Shown: one piece after another, positions 36,501 to 45,207 of the stretch
How positions within the stretch are numbered: the stretch's first letter is position 1
Layout: each line of letters starts with the position of its first letter
Assembly (NCBI RefSeq): GCF_000620145.1
Contig: NZ_KK211084.1
Location: 35,405 to 99,404 of the forward strand
From: Deefgea rivuli DSM 18356
GTDB lineage: Bacteria > Pseudomonadota > Gammaproteobacteria > Burkholderiales > Chitinibacteraceae
Length of the DNA: 64,000 nt
Direction: 5' to 3'
Position numbers and translations under genes: made by a program
Notes under the pieces: generated by a model
What the model saw: only the letters and a program-made list of their open reading frames with translations
Database searches by the model: none
Told to the model about the DNA's origin: nothing

Positions 36501-36647
36501 AAAAGTAAACTCTGGATCTTCTTTTTGACCTAGCTGGGTATAGGCCAGCACGCCAGCAAGGGAGAGGACTACCATCAGATACAGCACTAAAGACTGATGT
36601 TTTAGCGCCCATGCCGATAGATTAAATGAATCGCGTGACTCGCTCAT
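33567..36647 (-). CDS. RND multidrug efflux pump, inner-membrane permease
   Basis: A 1026-residue proton-driven RND transporter of the AcrB/HAE superfamily with 12 membrane segments and two large periplasmic loops. Conserved TM4 acids appear in GLMVDDAIIAVEMM (the Asp-Asp pair), and FWPGASAAEVERQVTDRLEEAL is the typical first-loop start. The protein is closer in look to MexK/VexF-like pumps than to AcrB, so the substrate set is uncertain. It sits between its adaptor (1-base gap) and outer-membrane channel (4-base overlap), giving all three parts in one operon. Confidence 0.94.
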   Translation of the reverse strand: MSESRDSFNLSAWALKHQSLVLYLMVVLSLAGVLAYTQLGQKEDPEFTFKAMVVRSFWPGASAAEVERQVTDRLEEALQGIPEIDYTKSYSRSGEALITVMLHESIRGDKVNNAWYQVRKRINDAKGKLPPGVVGPFFNDEFGETYGSLYAFTRDGFNDAELKKYVESVRTELLRIPDINKVTLIAPQDEKIYVEYRSAKLATLGITPLQINQVLAATNTVTPAGVVEGGEERVFLRVSGGFDAVETLKATPITVNGKTFRVSDVAEVFRATLTPAETRMYFQGEPAIGLGISMRQGGNVLKMGEQIEAVLAQAKASLPVGVEIHAVSDQPAVVKSAVHIFMKSLLEAVAIVLAVSFLALGFRMGIVVALSIPLVLALTFLCMKIFNLELQRISLGALVIALGLMVDDAIIAVEMMALKLEQGWDRFSAATFAYRSTAFPMLTGTLITAAGFLPVGLAKSNAGEYTFSIFAVVGLALILSWVVAVLFTPYMGYHLLPENLKEHEHDAHGGKFYTAFRRWVTWCITWRKTTIALTVAAFAASVVLFAVAVPKQFFPASSRPELMVDLWLPYTASFEATEREVKKIEAILMKDPDVASVTSYVGVGSPRYYMPLDEQMPNLNFGQLTVMTKDEHVRENVYQRVKTLFDNDFPNVRGRVTRLENGPPVGYPVQFRVIGPDQKQLKTIANDVANVMRQNPHLRQVHTDWGEQVKVLHLDVDQDKLRVAGLTSQQLAQSLQMAVTGVTATALREDNLQIEVVSRLAADERTRLDFLANLPIPLPSGRSVPLSQLAKISLVSEESIIWHRNRVPALTVRADVRGNAQAPDISNALWPKMLEIKAKLPVGYHIEAGGTLESSKISQESIAAVMPLMLLVVMTLLMLQLQSIQRMIMVLLTAPLGMIGVTIALLLFQAPFGFVATLGVIALSGMIMRNSVILMDQIEQDIAGGSAPWNAVIDSAVRRFRPIMLTALAAILAMIPLTRDTFWGPMAIAIMGGLFVATILTLLFLPALYAAWFKLKPASNDVLETK

Positions 36648-36648
36648 T

Positions 36649-37740
36649 TTAGGCTCCCCGCGCTTCTGAATCAGACTGTCGTGCTAGGATTTTTACAGTT
36701 TGGCCTTCGCGCAATAAATGCACGCCCGCCGTCACCACCACCGCACCTGCGGGAACGCCTTTAATTCGCACCAGTTGCCCCTGATGTCCTAGCACCGTCA
36801 CTTCACGGCTATGCACGGTATTTTTGGCATCGACAATCCAAACACGCATTGCGTTCTCTTTACCGTACACCGCTGACATCGGCACTGATACCTCGGCAGG
36901 TGTATCGCTCACAGCGAATACCTGCTTGACCTGTATCGTCATACCCAGTGATGCGCCACTATTTTCTGGCAAAGTCACTTTGACGCGGTAAGTACGCGTT
37001 TGTGGATCGGCGGCTGGAGACACTTCATTCACGACGCCATCTAAAGACGTTGACTCATCCGCCCACAATACGACTTTCACTTTTTGCCCCGCTTGCCATG
37101 CTTGCACACGATTTTCTGGCACATCAATCACTGCTTCATACGCGCCCGCTTTGGCGACCAAGAGCACTGATTGCCCAGCAGACAGCACCGAACCGGGTTC
37201 GGCCAAGGTTTTGGTCACTACGCCATCACTATCGGCCAAGAGCTGCGTATAACTGGCTTGGTTATTGGCTAAATCCAGCTGCGCTTTGGCTTGTTCGGTC
37301 TGCTTTTGCGCTGAAATCAACGCGGTTTGCCGCTTATCGACTTCGGCTTGGCTGACAAAATTTTGCGCGCGTAATTCTTGCGAGCGCTTGTAATCAATCG
37401 CCGCTTGCGACAATTGCGCTTGTGCCGACGCCAAACCGGCGCGGGCGGCACTGGCATTGAGCGCCACATCGCCAGCATCGAGCTTGGCCAAAACTTGGCC
37501 TTGTTTCACGCTTGCGCCCACATCCACCGAGCGGCTAATCAGCTTGCCCGGAATCCGAAAGCCCAGCGGCACTTCATGCCGCGCCCGTACCTCACCGCTA
37601 TACACTTCAGCGGCAGCAGGCAACGCGCCACCGACGACCATCGTTCGCACAGGGCGAACTTCGGCAACGGGTTTCACTTCCGGCGCGCAAGCGCCGAGCA
37701 GTAATAATAAAGCAGCTGCAACACTATATTTATTGAGCAT
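36649..37740 (-). CDS. RND efflux periplasmic adaptor lipoprotein
   Basis: A 363-residue membrane-fusion protein linking the pump to its outer channel. The start at 37740 begins MLNKYSVAAALLLLLGAC, a lipoprotein signal with lipobox LGAC; an ATG 9 bases upstream is the alternative. Lipoyl-like halves (VDVGASVKQGQVLAKLDAGD and ADSDGVVTKTLAEPGSVLSA) flank a coiled-coil hairpin, followed by beta-barrel and membrane-proximal domains. It overlaps the tetR 3' end by 11 bases, so the regulator and pump genes are one transcription unit. Confidence 0.93.
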   Translation of the reverse strand: MLNKYSVAAALLLLLGACAPEVKPVAEVRPVRTMVVGGALPAAAEVYSGEVRARHEVPLGFRIPGKLISRSVDVGASVKQGQVLAKLDAGDVALNASAARAGLASAQAQLSQAAIDYKRSQELRAQNFVSQAEVDKRQTALISAQKQTEQAKAQLDLANNQASYTQLLADSDGVVTKTLAEPGSVLSAGQSVLLVAKAGAYEAVIDVPENRVQAWQAGQKVKVVLWADESTSLDGVVNEVSPAADPQTRTYRVKVTLPENSGASLGMTIQVKQVFAVSDTPAEVSVPMSAVYGKENAMRVWIVDAKNTVHSREVTVLGHQGQLVRIKGVPAGAVVVTAGVHLLREGQTVKILARQSDSEARGA

Positions 37741-38377
37741 GAGAAACATCCACGGGGCGGGTCATCAACCCATTAAGAAATAAATCGAGCGTACATTGCA
37801 CATAACGCTCGGCAGCAAAATCGGCGGGCAAACAAGATAGCGGCGTATTTTTAAGCATCATCGCCATCACAATCGGTGCGGAAACCACGTGCACGGCATA
37901 GTCCAAGTCAGTCACGACCAGCTCACCGCTGGCAACGCCCATCTGTAAAACGTGTCGAATCATGCCTTGCCCTGGCACGATAAATTCTTCGTTATACAAA
38001 GCCATCACGTCAGGAAAATTACCGCCTTCGGCCATCATCAATTTGGGCAAAGCCGAAAATGAAGTTTCGCCAACGGTGCGCCACCACATTTGAAATAGCT
38101 GAATCAATAAGTCGCGCGCACTGCCCTGCCAATCCTTGAGCAGGCTCTCGCCGACCGCAAGCTGCGGCACCAGCAAGGAGCGGATCACTGATTTAAAGAT
38201 TTCTTCTTTATTGGCAAAGTACAAATACGGCGTACCGCGCGTTACGCCTGCGGCGCGGGCGATGTCTTCGATTTTGGTTGCAGCAAAGCCTTTTTCAACA
38301 AACAAGCCCAGCGCAGCTTCAAGGATTTCTTGTGGCCTCGCCTCTTTGCGGCGAGTCCAACATTTGATGGGACACAT
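37730..38377 (-). CDS. TetR-family repressor of the efflux operon
   Basis: A 215-residue regulator. The start at 38377 gives MCPIKCWTRRKEARPQEIL; the in-frame start upstream lies next to the operator and is less likely. The helix-turn-helix is FAATKIEDIARAAGVTRGTPYLYF (TetR signature, about residues 35-58). The C-terminal ligand domain is unlike well-known members. It is the first gene of the RND operon and the palindrome just upstream is probably its operator, implying negative autoregulation that also controls the pump. Confidence 0.92.
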   Translation of the reverse strand: MCPIKCWTRRKEARPQEILEAALGLFVEKGFAATKIEDIARAAGVTRGTPYLYFANKEEIFKSVIRSLLVPQLAVGESLLKDWQGSARDLLIQLFQMWWRTVGETSFSALPKLMMAEGGNFPDVMALYNEEFIVPGQGMIRHVLQMGVASGELVVTDLDYAVHVVSAPIVMAMMLKNTPLSCLPADFAAERYVQCTLDLFLNGLMTRPVDVSHAQ

Positions 38378-38392
38378 ACTATGATGCCTAAC

Positions 38393-39431
<1,039 letters not shown>

Positions 39432-39452
39432 ACCAAAGCAACATAAAATCAC

Positions 39453-39483
39453 AAAAAAGGGCGACTTCGGTTGCCCTTTTTGC
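39453..39483 (+). terminator. Terminator of argB
   Basis: A hairpin of AAAAAGGGC and GCCCTTTTT around a GACTTCGGTT loop, with a terminal T-run, 20 bases past the argB stop. Confidence 0.85.
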
Positions 39484-39542
39484 TTGCAACTTGGGTGGGG
39501 ACAACTACAGTAAAGATACCTTGTTGCCTTGAGAACCCCACA

Positions 39543-39995
39543 ATGAAAACCGCCCGCCAACTTCTTGCCGCCAAGGCCAAACACGAGACGATTTCAGTAA
39601 CGCCGACTGCCTCCGTTTACCAAGCATTGCAAATGATGGCCGATGCCAATATTGGCGCGATTTTAGTCATGGAAGGCGAAAAACTGGTCGGTATTTTCTC
39701 TGAACGAGATTACGCCCGCAAAGTGGTTTTGATGGGTAAAACCTCTGCCGGAACGCCAGTTTCCGACATCATGACTCATAAATTACTCTGTGTGCCGCCC
39801 AATGCAACGACCGATGAATGTATGGGCTTAATGACAGAAAAACGCATTCGCCATTTGCCGGTGTTGGATGGAGACAAAGTACTAGGGATTTTATCGATTG
39901 GTGATTTAGTGCATGAAAAAATGGCCGATCAAGAATTCACTATCGATCAAATGGCGCATTATATTTACGACCAACGCCTACCTTCTGCGCATTAA
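39543..39995 (+). CDS. Two-CBS-domain protein
   Basis: A 150-residue protein made of two CBS domains (about residues 10-65 and 75-130), which bind adenine nucleotides or S-adenosyl compounds. The start at 39543 (MKTARQLLAAKAKHETISV) excludes the overlap with the argB terminator. The phrases NIGAILVMEGEKLVGIFSERDYARK and EKRIRHLPVLDGDKVLGILSIGDLV are typical. Similar stand-alone proteins are common in proteobacteria; their partner is generally unknown. A signalling or sensor role is likely. Confidence 0.9.
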   Translation: MKTARQLLAAKAKHETISVTPTASVYQALQMMADANIGAILVMEGEKLVGIFSERDYARKVVLMGKTSAGTPVSDIMTHKLLCVPPNATTDECMGLMTEKRIRHLPVLDGDKVLGILSIGDLVHEKMADQEFTIDQMAHYIYDQRLPSAH

Positions 39996-40066
39996 ATCTG
40001 ATGTCGGGCGAAAGCTCGACCTACGGTAAAATGGTCGGATATTCTTTCCGGCCATTTTTAACGCCT

Positions 40067-40687
40067 ATGCTTCAGCCCACGTGGATTTTCGACCTCGACA
40101 ATACCTTGCACCAAGCCAGTCGCCATGCGTTTCCCATTATTGACTCGGCAATGACGGCATGGCTGCAAGTGCATCTTCAATTGAATTACAACGAAGCAAA
40201 TCATTTACGCCAAGATTATTGGCGTCGCTATGGCGCAACGATGCTCGGCCTGATTCGCCACCACGGACACTTGAACCCACATCATTTTCTCGCCGCATGT
40301 CATCCACTTGAACAATTGCTCCGCGAAGTCCACCCGATGCCGCAGCTCAAATCAACGTTACAACGACTAACTGGCAATAAAATTCTCTTTACCAACGGGC
40401 CGATTAGTTACGCTCGCGCGATGCTGGCTGCGCTGGATATTGAGCGTTACTTCATAGGTATTGCCGCTATCGACACAGTGAATCTAACGCCCAAGCCGAT
40501 ACCCACTGCTTACTATCAGATATTACGACAATTCAAATTACAGGCTCGCCAGTGCATTATGGTCGAGGACAGTATTGGCAATCTGATCACCGCCAAGAAA
40601 CTCGGCATGCAAACCGTGTGGCTACGCGCTGGCATGCGTGGCCATCCTGCGGCGGATCGCTGCATTTCGCAATTGAGTCAGGTGTGA
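40067..40687 (+). CDS. HAD hydrolase, pyrimidine 5'-nucleotidase type
   Basis: A 206-residue HAD-superfamily phosphatase similar to the yeast SDT1/pyrimidine 5'-nucleotidase group. The nucleophile motif is FDLDNTLH with Asp9 and Asp11. The Lys is in NLTPKPIPTAY, and the acidic metal site is MVEDSIGN. ILFTNGP is motif II. The start at 40067 aligns with the family; the upstream in-frame start is inside a repeat-like tract. Substrate is probably a pyrimidine nucleoside monophosphate. Its stop codon falls inside a heptamer tandem repeat. Confidence 0.87.
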   Translation: MLQPTWIFDLDNTLHQASRHAFPIIDSAMTAWLQVHLQLNYNEANHLRQDYWRRYGATMLGLIRHHGHLNPHHFLAACHPLEQLLREVHPMPQLKSTLQRLTGNKILFTNGPISYARAMLAALDIERYFIGIAAIDTVNLTPKPIPTAYYQILRQFKLQARQCIMVEDSIGNLITAKKLGMQTVWLRAGMRGHPAADRCISQLSQV

Positions 40688-40744
40688 GCTGTGAGCTGTG
40701 AGCTGTGAGCTGTGAGCTGTGAGCTGTGAGCTGTGAGCTGTGAG
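40684..40744. repeat. Heptanucleotide tandem repeat (GTGAGCT, eight copies)
   Basis: Eight uninterrupted copies of GTGAGCT from 40684 to 40739 plus a partial GTGAG. It begins at the stop codon of the HAD gene (TGA at 40685-40687 lies in the first unit) and runs into the gap before kup. Perfect identity suggests recent slippage; copy number may vary between strains. Confidence 0.95.
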
Positions 40745-40760
40745 GCATCCAGCATGGATA

Positions 40761-40814
40761 ATGGGTATATTAATGCAAGCCTTATAAATAGAAAGCCACA
40801 GCAATATACCCATA
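40761..40814. repeat. Dispersed palindromic repeat family B, copy 4
   Basis: ATGGGTATATTAATGCAAGC at the left and TATACCCAT at the right, with AGCCTTATAAATAGAAAGCC in the middle. It lies just past the kup stop and may serve as a transcription end for it and for the HAD gene. Confidence 0.6.
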
Positions 40815-40819
40815 AATAA

Positions 40820-42712
40820 TTACAACTCGACCTGCATCCCCATTTCTACGACGCGGTTCGGTGGGATTTTGAAGAAGTTCGTCACGCGCGTTGCGTTGCG
40901 GCTCATTAAACTAAACAAACGACGACGCCACCAGCTCATCGATGGATATTTCGCCTCGACGATGGTTTCACGCGATAAGAAGAACGACGTATTCATATCG
41001 TCAAACACCAATTCAGGCTGCAAATGCGTTACTTGCTCTAGCACTGCGGGCACGCCAGGCTCTTCTTTAAAGCCATAAGTGGCAATCACCTGATAGAAAG
41101 TTTCACCCATGCGGCGCACGGTAACGCGCTCTTTCAGCGGTACAAATGGAATATCGCTGGTTTGCAGCGTCAAAAACACCACTTGCTCATGCAGCACTTT
41201 ATTGTGTTTCAAATTATGCAATAGCGCATGCGGCACCGAATCAGTGCTGGCGGTCATAAAAATCGACAAGCCTTCGACGCGTTGCGGCGGGTGCGCTTCT
41301 AGACTTTCGACAAAACCCGCCAGTGGCATTTCACCTTCGCGCAATTTGGCGGCCAGCAATTTACGCCCGCGCTTCCACGTCATCATCATCGTAAACGCAA
41401 TCATGCCGATCAACAGCGGGAACCAACCGCCTTGATGTAATTTCAGAATATTCGACGAGAAGAATGCCAAATCAACAATCAACAGCACGCCCAGCAAAGC
41501 AAACATACCGATTTTTTTGCCGCCTTTAAAATGCCGGCTTGCGACAACAAACGCGAGCAAAGTCGTCATCACCATCGTACACGTTACCGCAAAACCATAG
41601 GCGGCGGCCAAATTGCTTGAGGTACGGAAGGCTAAAATCAGCAGAATCACCGAGAGCAATAAGAACCAGTTAATGCCGGGAATATAAATCTGCCCACGCT
41701 CTTGCTCTGAGGTGTGCTGAATGTCCATGCGGGGGCAAAAGCCCAATTGAATCGCTTGATTGGCGACTGAAAACGCGCCAGAAATCACCGCTTGCGACGC
41801 AATCACCGTCGCCATCGTCGCCAAAATCACCAAAGGCGGATGCGCCCAAGTCGGCGCGAGGAAATAAAATGGGTTTTTAATCGCTTCTGGCGTCGTTAAC
41901 AGCAGCGCGCCTTGACCGTAATAATTCAACAACAGCGCAGGCAGCACCAGCAAAAACCACGCATAGCGAATCGCAGGGCGACCAAAATGCCCCATATCGG
42001 CATACAGCGCCTCAACCCCAGTCAAACACAGCACGACCGCGCCGAGCAGCACAAAGGCCACCCAAGGATGGGCAAAAAAGAAATTCACCGCAAACATTGG
42101 ATTGACCGCCGCTAAGACCTGCGGCGCTTTAATAATATTGATCACGCCCAGTAGGCCAATCACAATAAACCACGTCACCATGACGGGGCCAAACAACTTG
42201 CCCACCAGCGCCGTGCCGCGCGATTGCATCGCAAACAAAGCCACCATCACAACAATTGCAATCGGTAAAATATACGGATCCAGCGTATGCGAAATAATAC
42301 TGATCCCTTCTAACGCCGACAGCACCGAAATCGCTGGCGTAATAATACTTTCACCTGCAAACAAAGCCGCGCCAAAAATCCCCATTGCGGCGACCCAAAA
42401 CGCTTTGCGTGGACTGCTGCTAACCACCCGCATCGCCAGCGCCATCAGCGCCAAAATACCGCCCTCACCCCGATTATCAGCACGCAGCACGATAGAGACG
42501 TATTTCACCGTCACCACCAGCATCAAGCCCCAGAAAATCAGCGACAAAATACCCAGCACATTGAACGCATTCAAATCCAGCGCCACATGGCCGTTAAAGC
42601 ATTCTTTTAATGTATATAAAGGGCTAGTACCGATATCGCCATAAACCACGCCAATCGCGCCAACGACGAGGCCAGCGAGTTTTTTGGGGTCTTTCACTTG
42701 AGAGGTCGACAT
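40820..42712 (-). CDS. kup: Low-affinity potassium uptake protein Kup
   Basis: A 630-residue K+/H+ symporter of the KUP/HAK family in the inner membrane. The N-terminal GVVYGDIGTSPLYTLKE is the family signature, followed by about 12 hydrophobic segments and a C-terminal cytoplasmic domain. The length is typical. The conserved GAVVLCLTGVEALYADMGHFG block is present. No partner gene is needed. It is followed by a family B palindrome and the tandem repeat. Confidence 0.96.
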   Translation of the reverse strand: MSTSQVKDPKKLAGLVVGAIGVVYGDIGTSPLYTLKECFNGHVALDLNAFNVLGILSLIFWGLMLVVTVKYVSIVLRADNRGEGGILALMALAMRVVSSSPRKAFWVAAMGIFGAALFAGESIITPAISVLSALEGISIISHTLDPYILPIAIVVMVALFAMQSRGTALVGKLFGPVMVTWFIVIGLLGVINIIKAPQVLAAVNPMFAVNFFFAHPWVAFVLLGAVVLCLTGVEALYADMGHFGRPAIRYAWFLLVLPALLLNYYGQGALLLTTPEAIKNPFYFLAPTWAHPPLVILATMATVIASQAVISGAFSVANQAIQLGFCPRMDIQHTSEQERGQIYIPGINWFLLLSVILLILAFRTSSNLAAAYGFAVTCTMVMTTLLAFVVASRHFKGGKKIGMFALLGVLLIVDLAFFSSNILKLHQGGWFPLLIGMIAFTMMMTWKRGRKLLAAKLREGEMPLAGFVESLEAHPPQRVEGLSIFMTASTDSVPHALLHNLKHNKVLHEQVVFLTLQTSDIPFVPLKERVTVRRMGETFYQVIATYGFKEEPGVPAVLEQVTHLQPELVFDDMNTSFFLSRETIVEAKYPSMSWWRRRLFSLMSRNATRVTNFFKIPPNRVVEMGMQVEL

Positions 42713-42812
42713 TAAGATTCTTCAAACCGAGTACGGGAAGCGGATTATAGTCCTGCGTCAATGGCTTAGGGCACGTTTTAAAGCGAAACGTTGCGACAAC
42801 GCAGCAGACAAA

Positions 42813-43430
42813 TCAGCTGCGGCTGATGTAGCCAGTTTGGCGTAATTCCAAAACAGAAGACATGAGGTTTTCCCATACAAAAAACGGCCCTGGGTCGGTT
42901 TTTCGCCCCGGCGCAATCTCGCTATGCCCCACCACATGCGCAATTGGATAGCGTGCTTGCAGTGCATTCAGTAGTAAATTTAACTGCACATACTGTATTG
43001 CCTCGAACGGCACGAAATCTGAGCCTTCCAACTCAATACCTATCGAAAAATCATTGCAACGCTCCCGACCTTGCCAGCTCGACACACCCGCATGCCAAGC
43101 GCGTAGATTGCACGGTACAAATTGCACGATCTCGCCATCACGACGAATTAGAAAATGCGCCGATACGCGTAAATTGGATAATTCTGCAAAGCATTCATGC
43201 GCGTCGATATCGAGGCAATTGGTAAACAGGCGCTCAATCGCATCGCCAGAAAATGCCATCGTTCCCGGCTCGCCCGGTGGCAGGTGGATATTATGTATGA
43301 CCACCATATCCGGCACGTTCTCATTGGGGCGCACATCACAATTGGGGCTAGGCACTTGCCGCACAGCGCTGCACACACCTTGTGCATCAATCACTAAAGC
43401 GTTTTTGTCCGACATCGCCGCTACCATCAT
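42813..43430 (-). CDS. ampD: 1,6-anhydro-N-acetylmuramyl-L-alanine amidase
   Basis: Cytosolic zinc amidase that cuts the peptide from anhydro-muropeptides in cell-wall recycling and, in organisms with AmpR, lowers beta-lactamase induction. Zinc ligands are the His in VVIHNIHLPPG, and the His and Asp in VVGHSEIAPGRKTDPGPF. Tandem ATG codons at 43430 and 43427 follow AAGGAG, so translation likely begins at 43427; the ORF end is unaffected. The 205-residue length is slightly longer than E. coli AmpD (183). It functionally completes the pathway begun by Slt. Confidence 0.95.
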   Translation of the reverse strand: MMVAAMSDKNALVIDAQGVCSAVRQVPSPNCDVRPNENVPDMVVIHNIHLPPGEPGTMAFSGDAIERLFTNCLDIDAHECFAELSNLRVSAHFLIRRDGEIVQFVPCNLRAWHAGVSSWQGRERCNDFSIGIELEGSDFVPFEAIQYVQLNLLLNALQARYPIAHVVGHSEIAPGRKTDPGPFFVWENLMSSVLELRQTGYISRS

Positions 43431-43550
43431 TGCTCCTTAGTTCGTCCGCCAAATTCGCTATGCTAGCGTTTTCATCCCGCATCCGCACGCTCTATGACGC
43501 CTACAGTGAAATGACATACAATCGTCACACTTTCTTGGAGCTGTCAGCCA

Positions 43551-44327
43551 GTGCGCGAACTTATTCTCAATAGTCAGTGGTACGAAATCATGCTGCTGGG
43601 ACTGGTCTTTTTTGCCAGCCTCTATGTCGGCGTTGGCGCGCTGAATTGGGTTTTAAGCCGCTTCTTGCTACCCGCCATTGGCTACGGCCACATTCTCGAT
43701 CCTCGCCCACTCGCACGGGGGCAATTGCGCCGCGAATGGCTGCTTTCTGCATCCTCGATTTTTATTTTTGGTACCGGAATGATTTTCCCTTGGGGCTTGC
43801 TGCAACTAGGCTGGGCACGGCTGGCGATTGCACCCTCAAACTGGCAAATTGCAGTTGAAATTTTCCTCTTGGTGATTTGGAATGAAATCCATTTTTATTG
43901 CACTCACTGGCTACTACATACGCGCTGGTTGAAGCGCTTTCACCTGCCGCATCATCGCTCGATTGTCACGACGCCTTGGGCTTCGTATAGCTTTCATCCG
44001 CTTGAAGCGATTATGCTCGGCAATGTGATTTTGCTGCCGATGTTGGTACACGATTTCAGCCTCGATGCGCTGGCTGCCGTGCCGGTGTTTAGCATTATTT
44101 TTAATAATATCGGTCATTCCAATTACGATTTTTTACCCGACGCGCATCATGACCGTTGGTGGCTCAACGGCGCACGCCGCCATCATTTGCATCATGCCTG
44201 TTACACCGGCAATTTCGGCTTTATGTTCCCGTTTATGGATAGACTCTTTGGCACTGCGCTGCCGCCCGACGCAGCACAAGCCAGAATTAAGCGTGATTTA
44301 GCTGGATCGGCACGCGATGCTGCGTAA
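43551..44327 (+). CDS. Sterol desaturase/fatty acid hydroxylase family protein
   Basis: A 258-residue integral-membrane di-iron oxygenase of the fatty acid hydroxylase superfamily, expected to hydroxylate or desaturate a lipid. The His boxes are HFYCTHWLLHTRWLKRFHLP plus HHRS, and the late box HHDRWWLNGARRHHLHH. Four to five hydrophobic segments surround them. It starts at GTG 43551, after GGAG. Its 3' end overlaps the next gene's start by 11 bases. It opens a tight four-gene cluster for lipid modification. Substrate unknown. Confidence 0.9.
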   Translation: MRELILNSQWYEIMLLGLVFFASLYVGVGALNWVLSRFLLPAIGYGHILDPRPLARGQLRREWLLSASSIFIFGTGMIFPWGLLQLGWARLAIAPSNWQIAVEIFLLVIWNEIHFYCTHWLLHTRWLKRFHLPHHRSIVTTPWASYSFHPLEAIMLGNVILLPMLVHDFSLDALAAVPVFSIIFNNIGHSNYDFLPDAHHDRWWLNGARRHHLHHACYTGNFGFMFPFMDRLFGTALPPDAAQARIKRDLAGSARDAA

Positions 44328-45207
44328 TCGGCGCGATCTGCAAAGCCTGCTGTATTTAATCTTGCAGCCCTTGCTGATGATCTATTTATGGCAAGTAGGT
44401 TTGTCATCAGTGGCGAGTTGGCTGATTTATGGCTTGGTGTTTTTCCTGAGCCTAGGGATTGGCGTCATTCATCACAATCACACGCATCTACGCATATGGC
44501 GCAACAAACGCCTGAATCGGTTGACTGATTTTTGGATCACGCTGCTGCAAGGCCATCCAACTTTTGTGTTTTATCCCTCGCATATCGCCAATCATCATCG
44601 CTACCATCACGGCGAGCACGATGCAGCGCGCACCTATCGTTTTGGCGGCGATCACAATCATCTGCTCGGCTATCTCTTGCATCCGTTTCAAGCGGGATTT
44701 GTGCTTTATCCGCTGTTTATCGATTGGCTACGGCGTTTACGCGAACAACATTCCGGCGTGTTTTATTATTGCTTGCGCCAATATCTGGCCGTGCTATTGC
44801 TGTGGAGTGTTTTAGCGTGGCTCGACTGGCAAAAGTTTTTGCTGTTTGTGCTCATTCCCCAATTGCACGGCCTGCATTGGTTATTGGCGACAAATTATTT
44901 GCAGCACGCGCATGCCGACGGCAATTCGCCGATCAATTACGCGCGCAATTTTTCTGGTTGGGTCAATCCGCTGCTATTTAATATCGGCCTGCATACCGCC
45001 CACCATCACCATCCGCGCGCGCATTGGTCGGAATTATCACAATTAGATTTGCACTATCGCCAGCAGATTGACCCGACACTCAATGCTGGGCCTTTGATTC
45101 CTTATATGTTTCGTACCTTTATCCTCAGCCTGCTGCTACTGCCTTATCGTAGCCAAAGCTTGATGCCGCCTCAAAGTTCAGGAACTCATCATGCCGATTC
45201 AGTTTAA
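44317..45207 (+). CDS. Membrane fatty acid desaturase-like di-iron enzyme
   Basis: A 296-residue membrane desaturase/hydroxylase. Three His clusters are visible: HHNHTHLR, then HIANHHRYHHGEHD with GGDHNH, and HTAHHHHPRAHW near the C terminus. These match the eight-histidine pattern of the fatty-acid desaturase/AlkB superfamily. Hydrophobic segments lie at about residues 15-60 and 155-190. It overlaps both neighbours (11 bases upstream, 17 downstream). It probably introduces a double bond or hydroxyl group in an acyl chain; regiochemistry unknown. Confidence 0.88.
   Translation: MLRNRRDLQSLLYLILQPLLMIYLWQVGLSSVASWLIYGLVFFLSLGIGVIHHNHTHLRIWRNKRLNRLTDFWITLLQGHPTFVFYPSHIANHHRYHHGEHDAARTYRFGGDHNHLLGYLLHPFQAGFVLYPLFIDWLRRLREQHSGVFYYCLRQYLAVLLLWSVLAWLDWQKFLLFVLIPQLHGLHWLLATNYLQHAHADGNSPINYARNFSGWVNPLLFNIGLHTAHHHHPRAHWSELSQLDLHYRQQIDPTLNAGPLIPYMFRTFILSLLLLPYRSQSLMPPQSSGTHHADSV

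Noticed and set aside
40684..40744. Tandem array considered as CRISPR
   Set aside because: Units are seven bases with no unique spacers; it is a simple tandem repeat.
42102..42644. Plus-strand frame of 180 codons opposite kup
   Set aside because: Antisense to a complete Kup gene and rich in repetitive Ile/Thr/Ser codons typical of an antisense frame.
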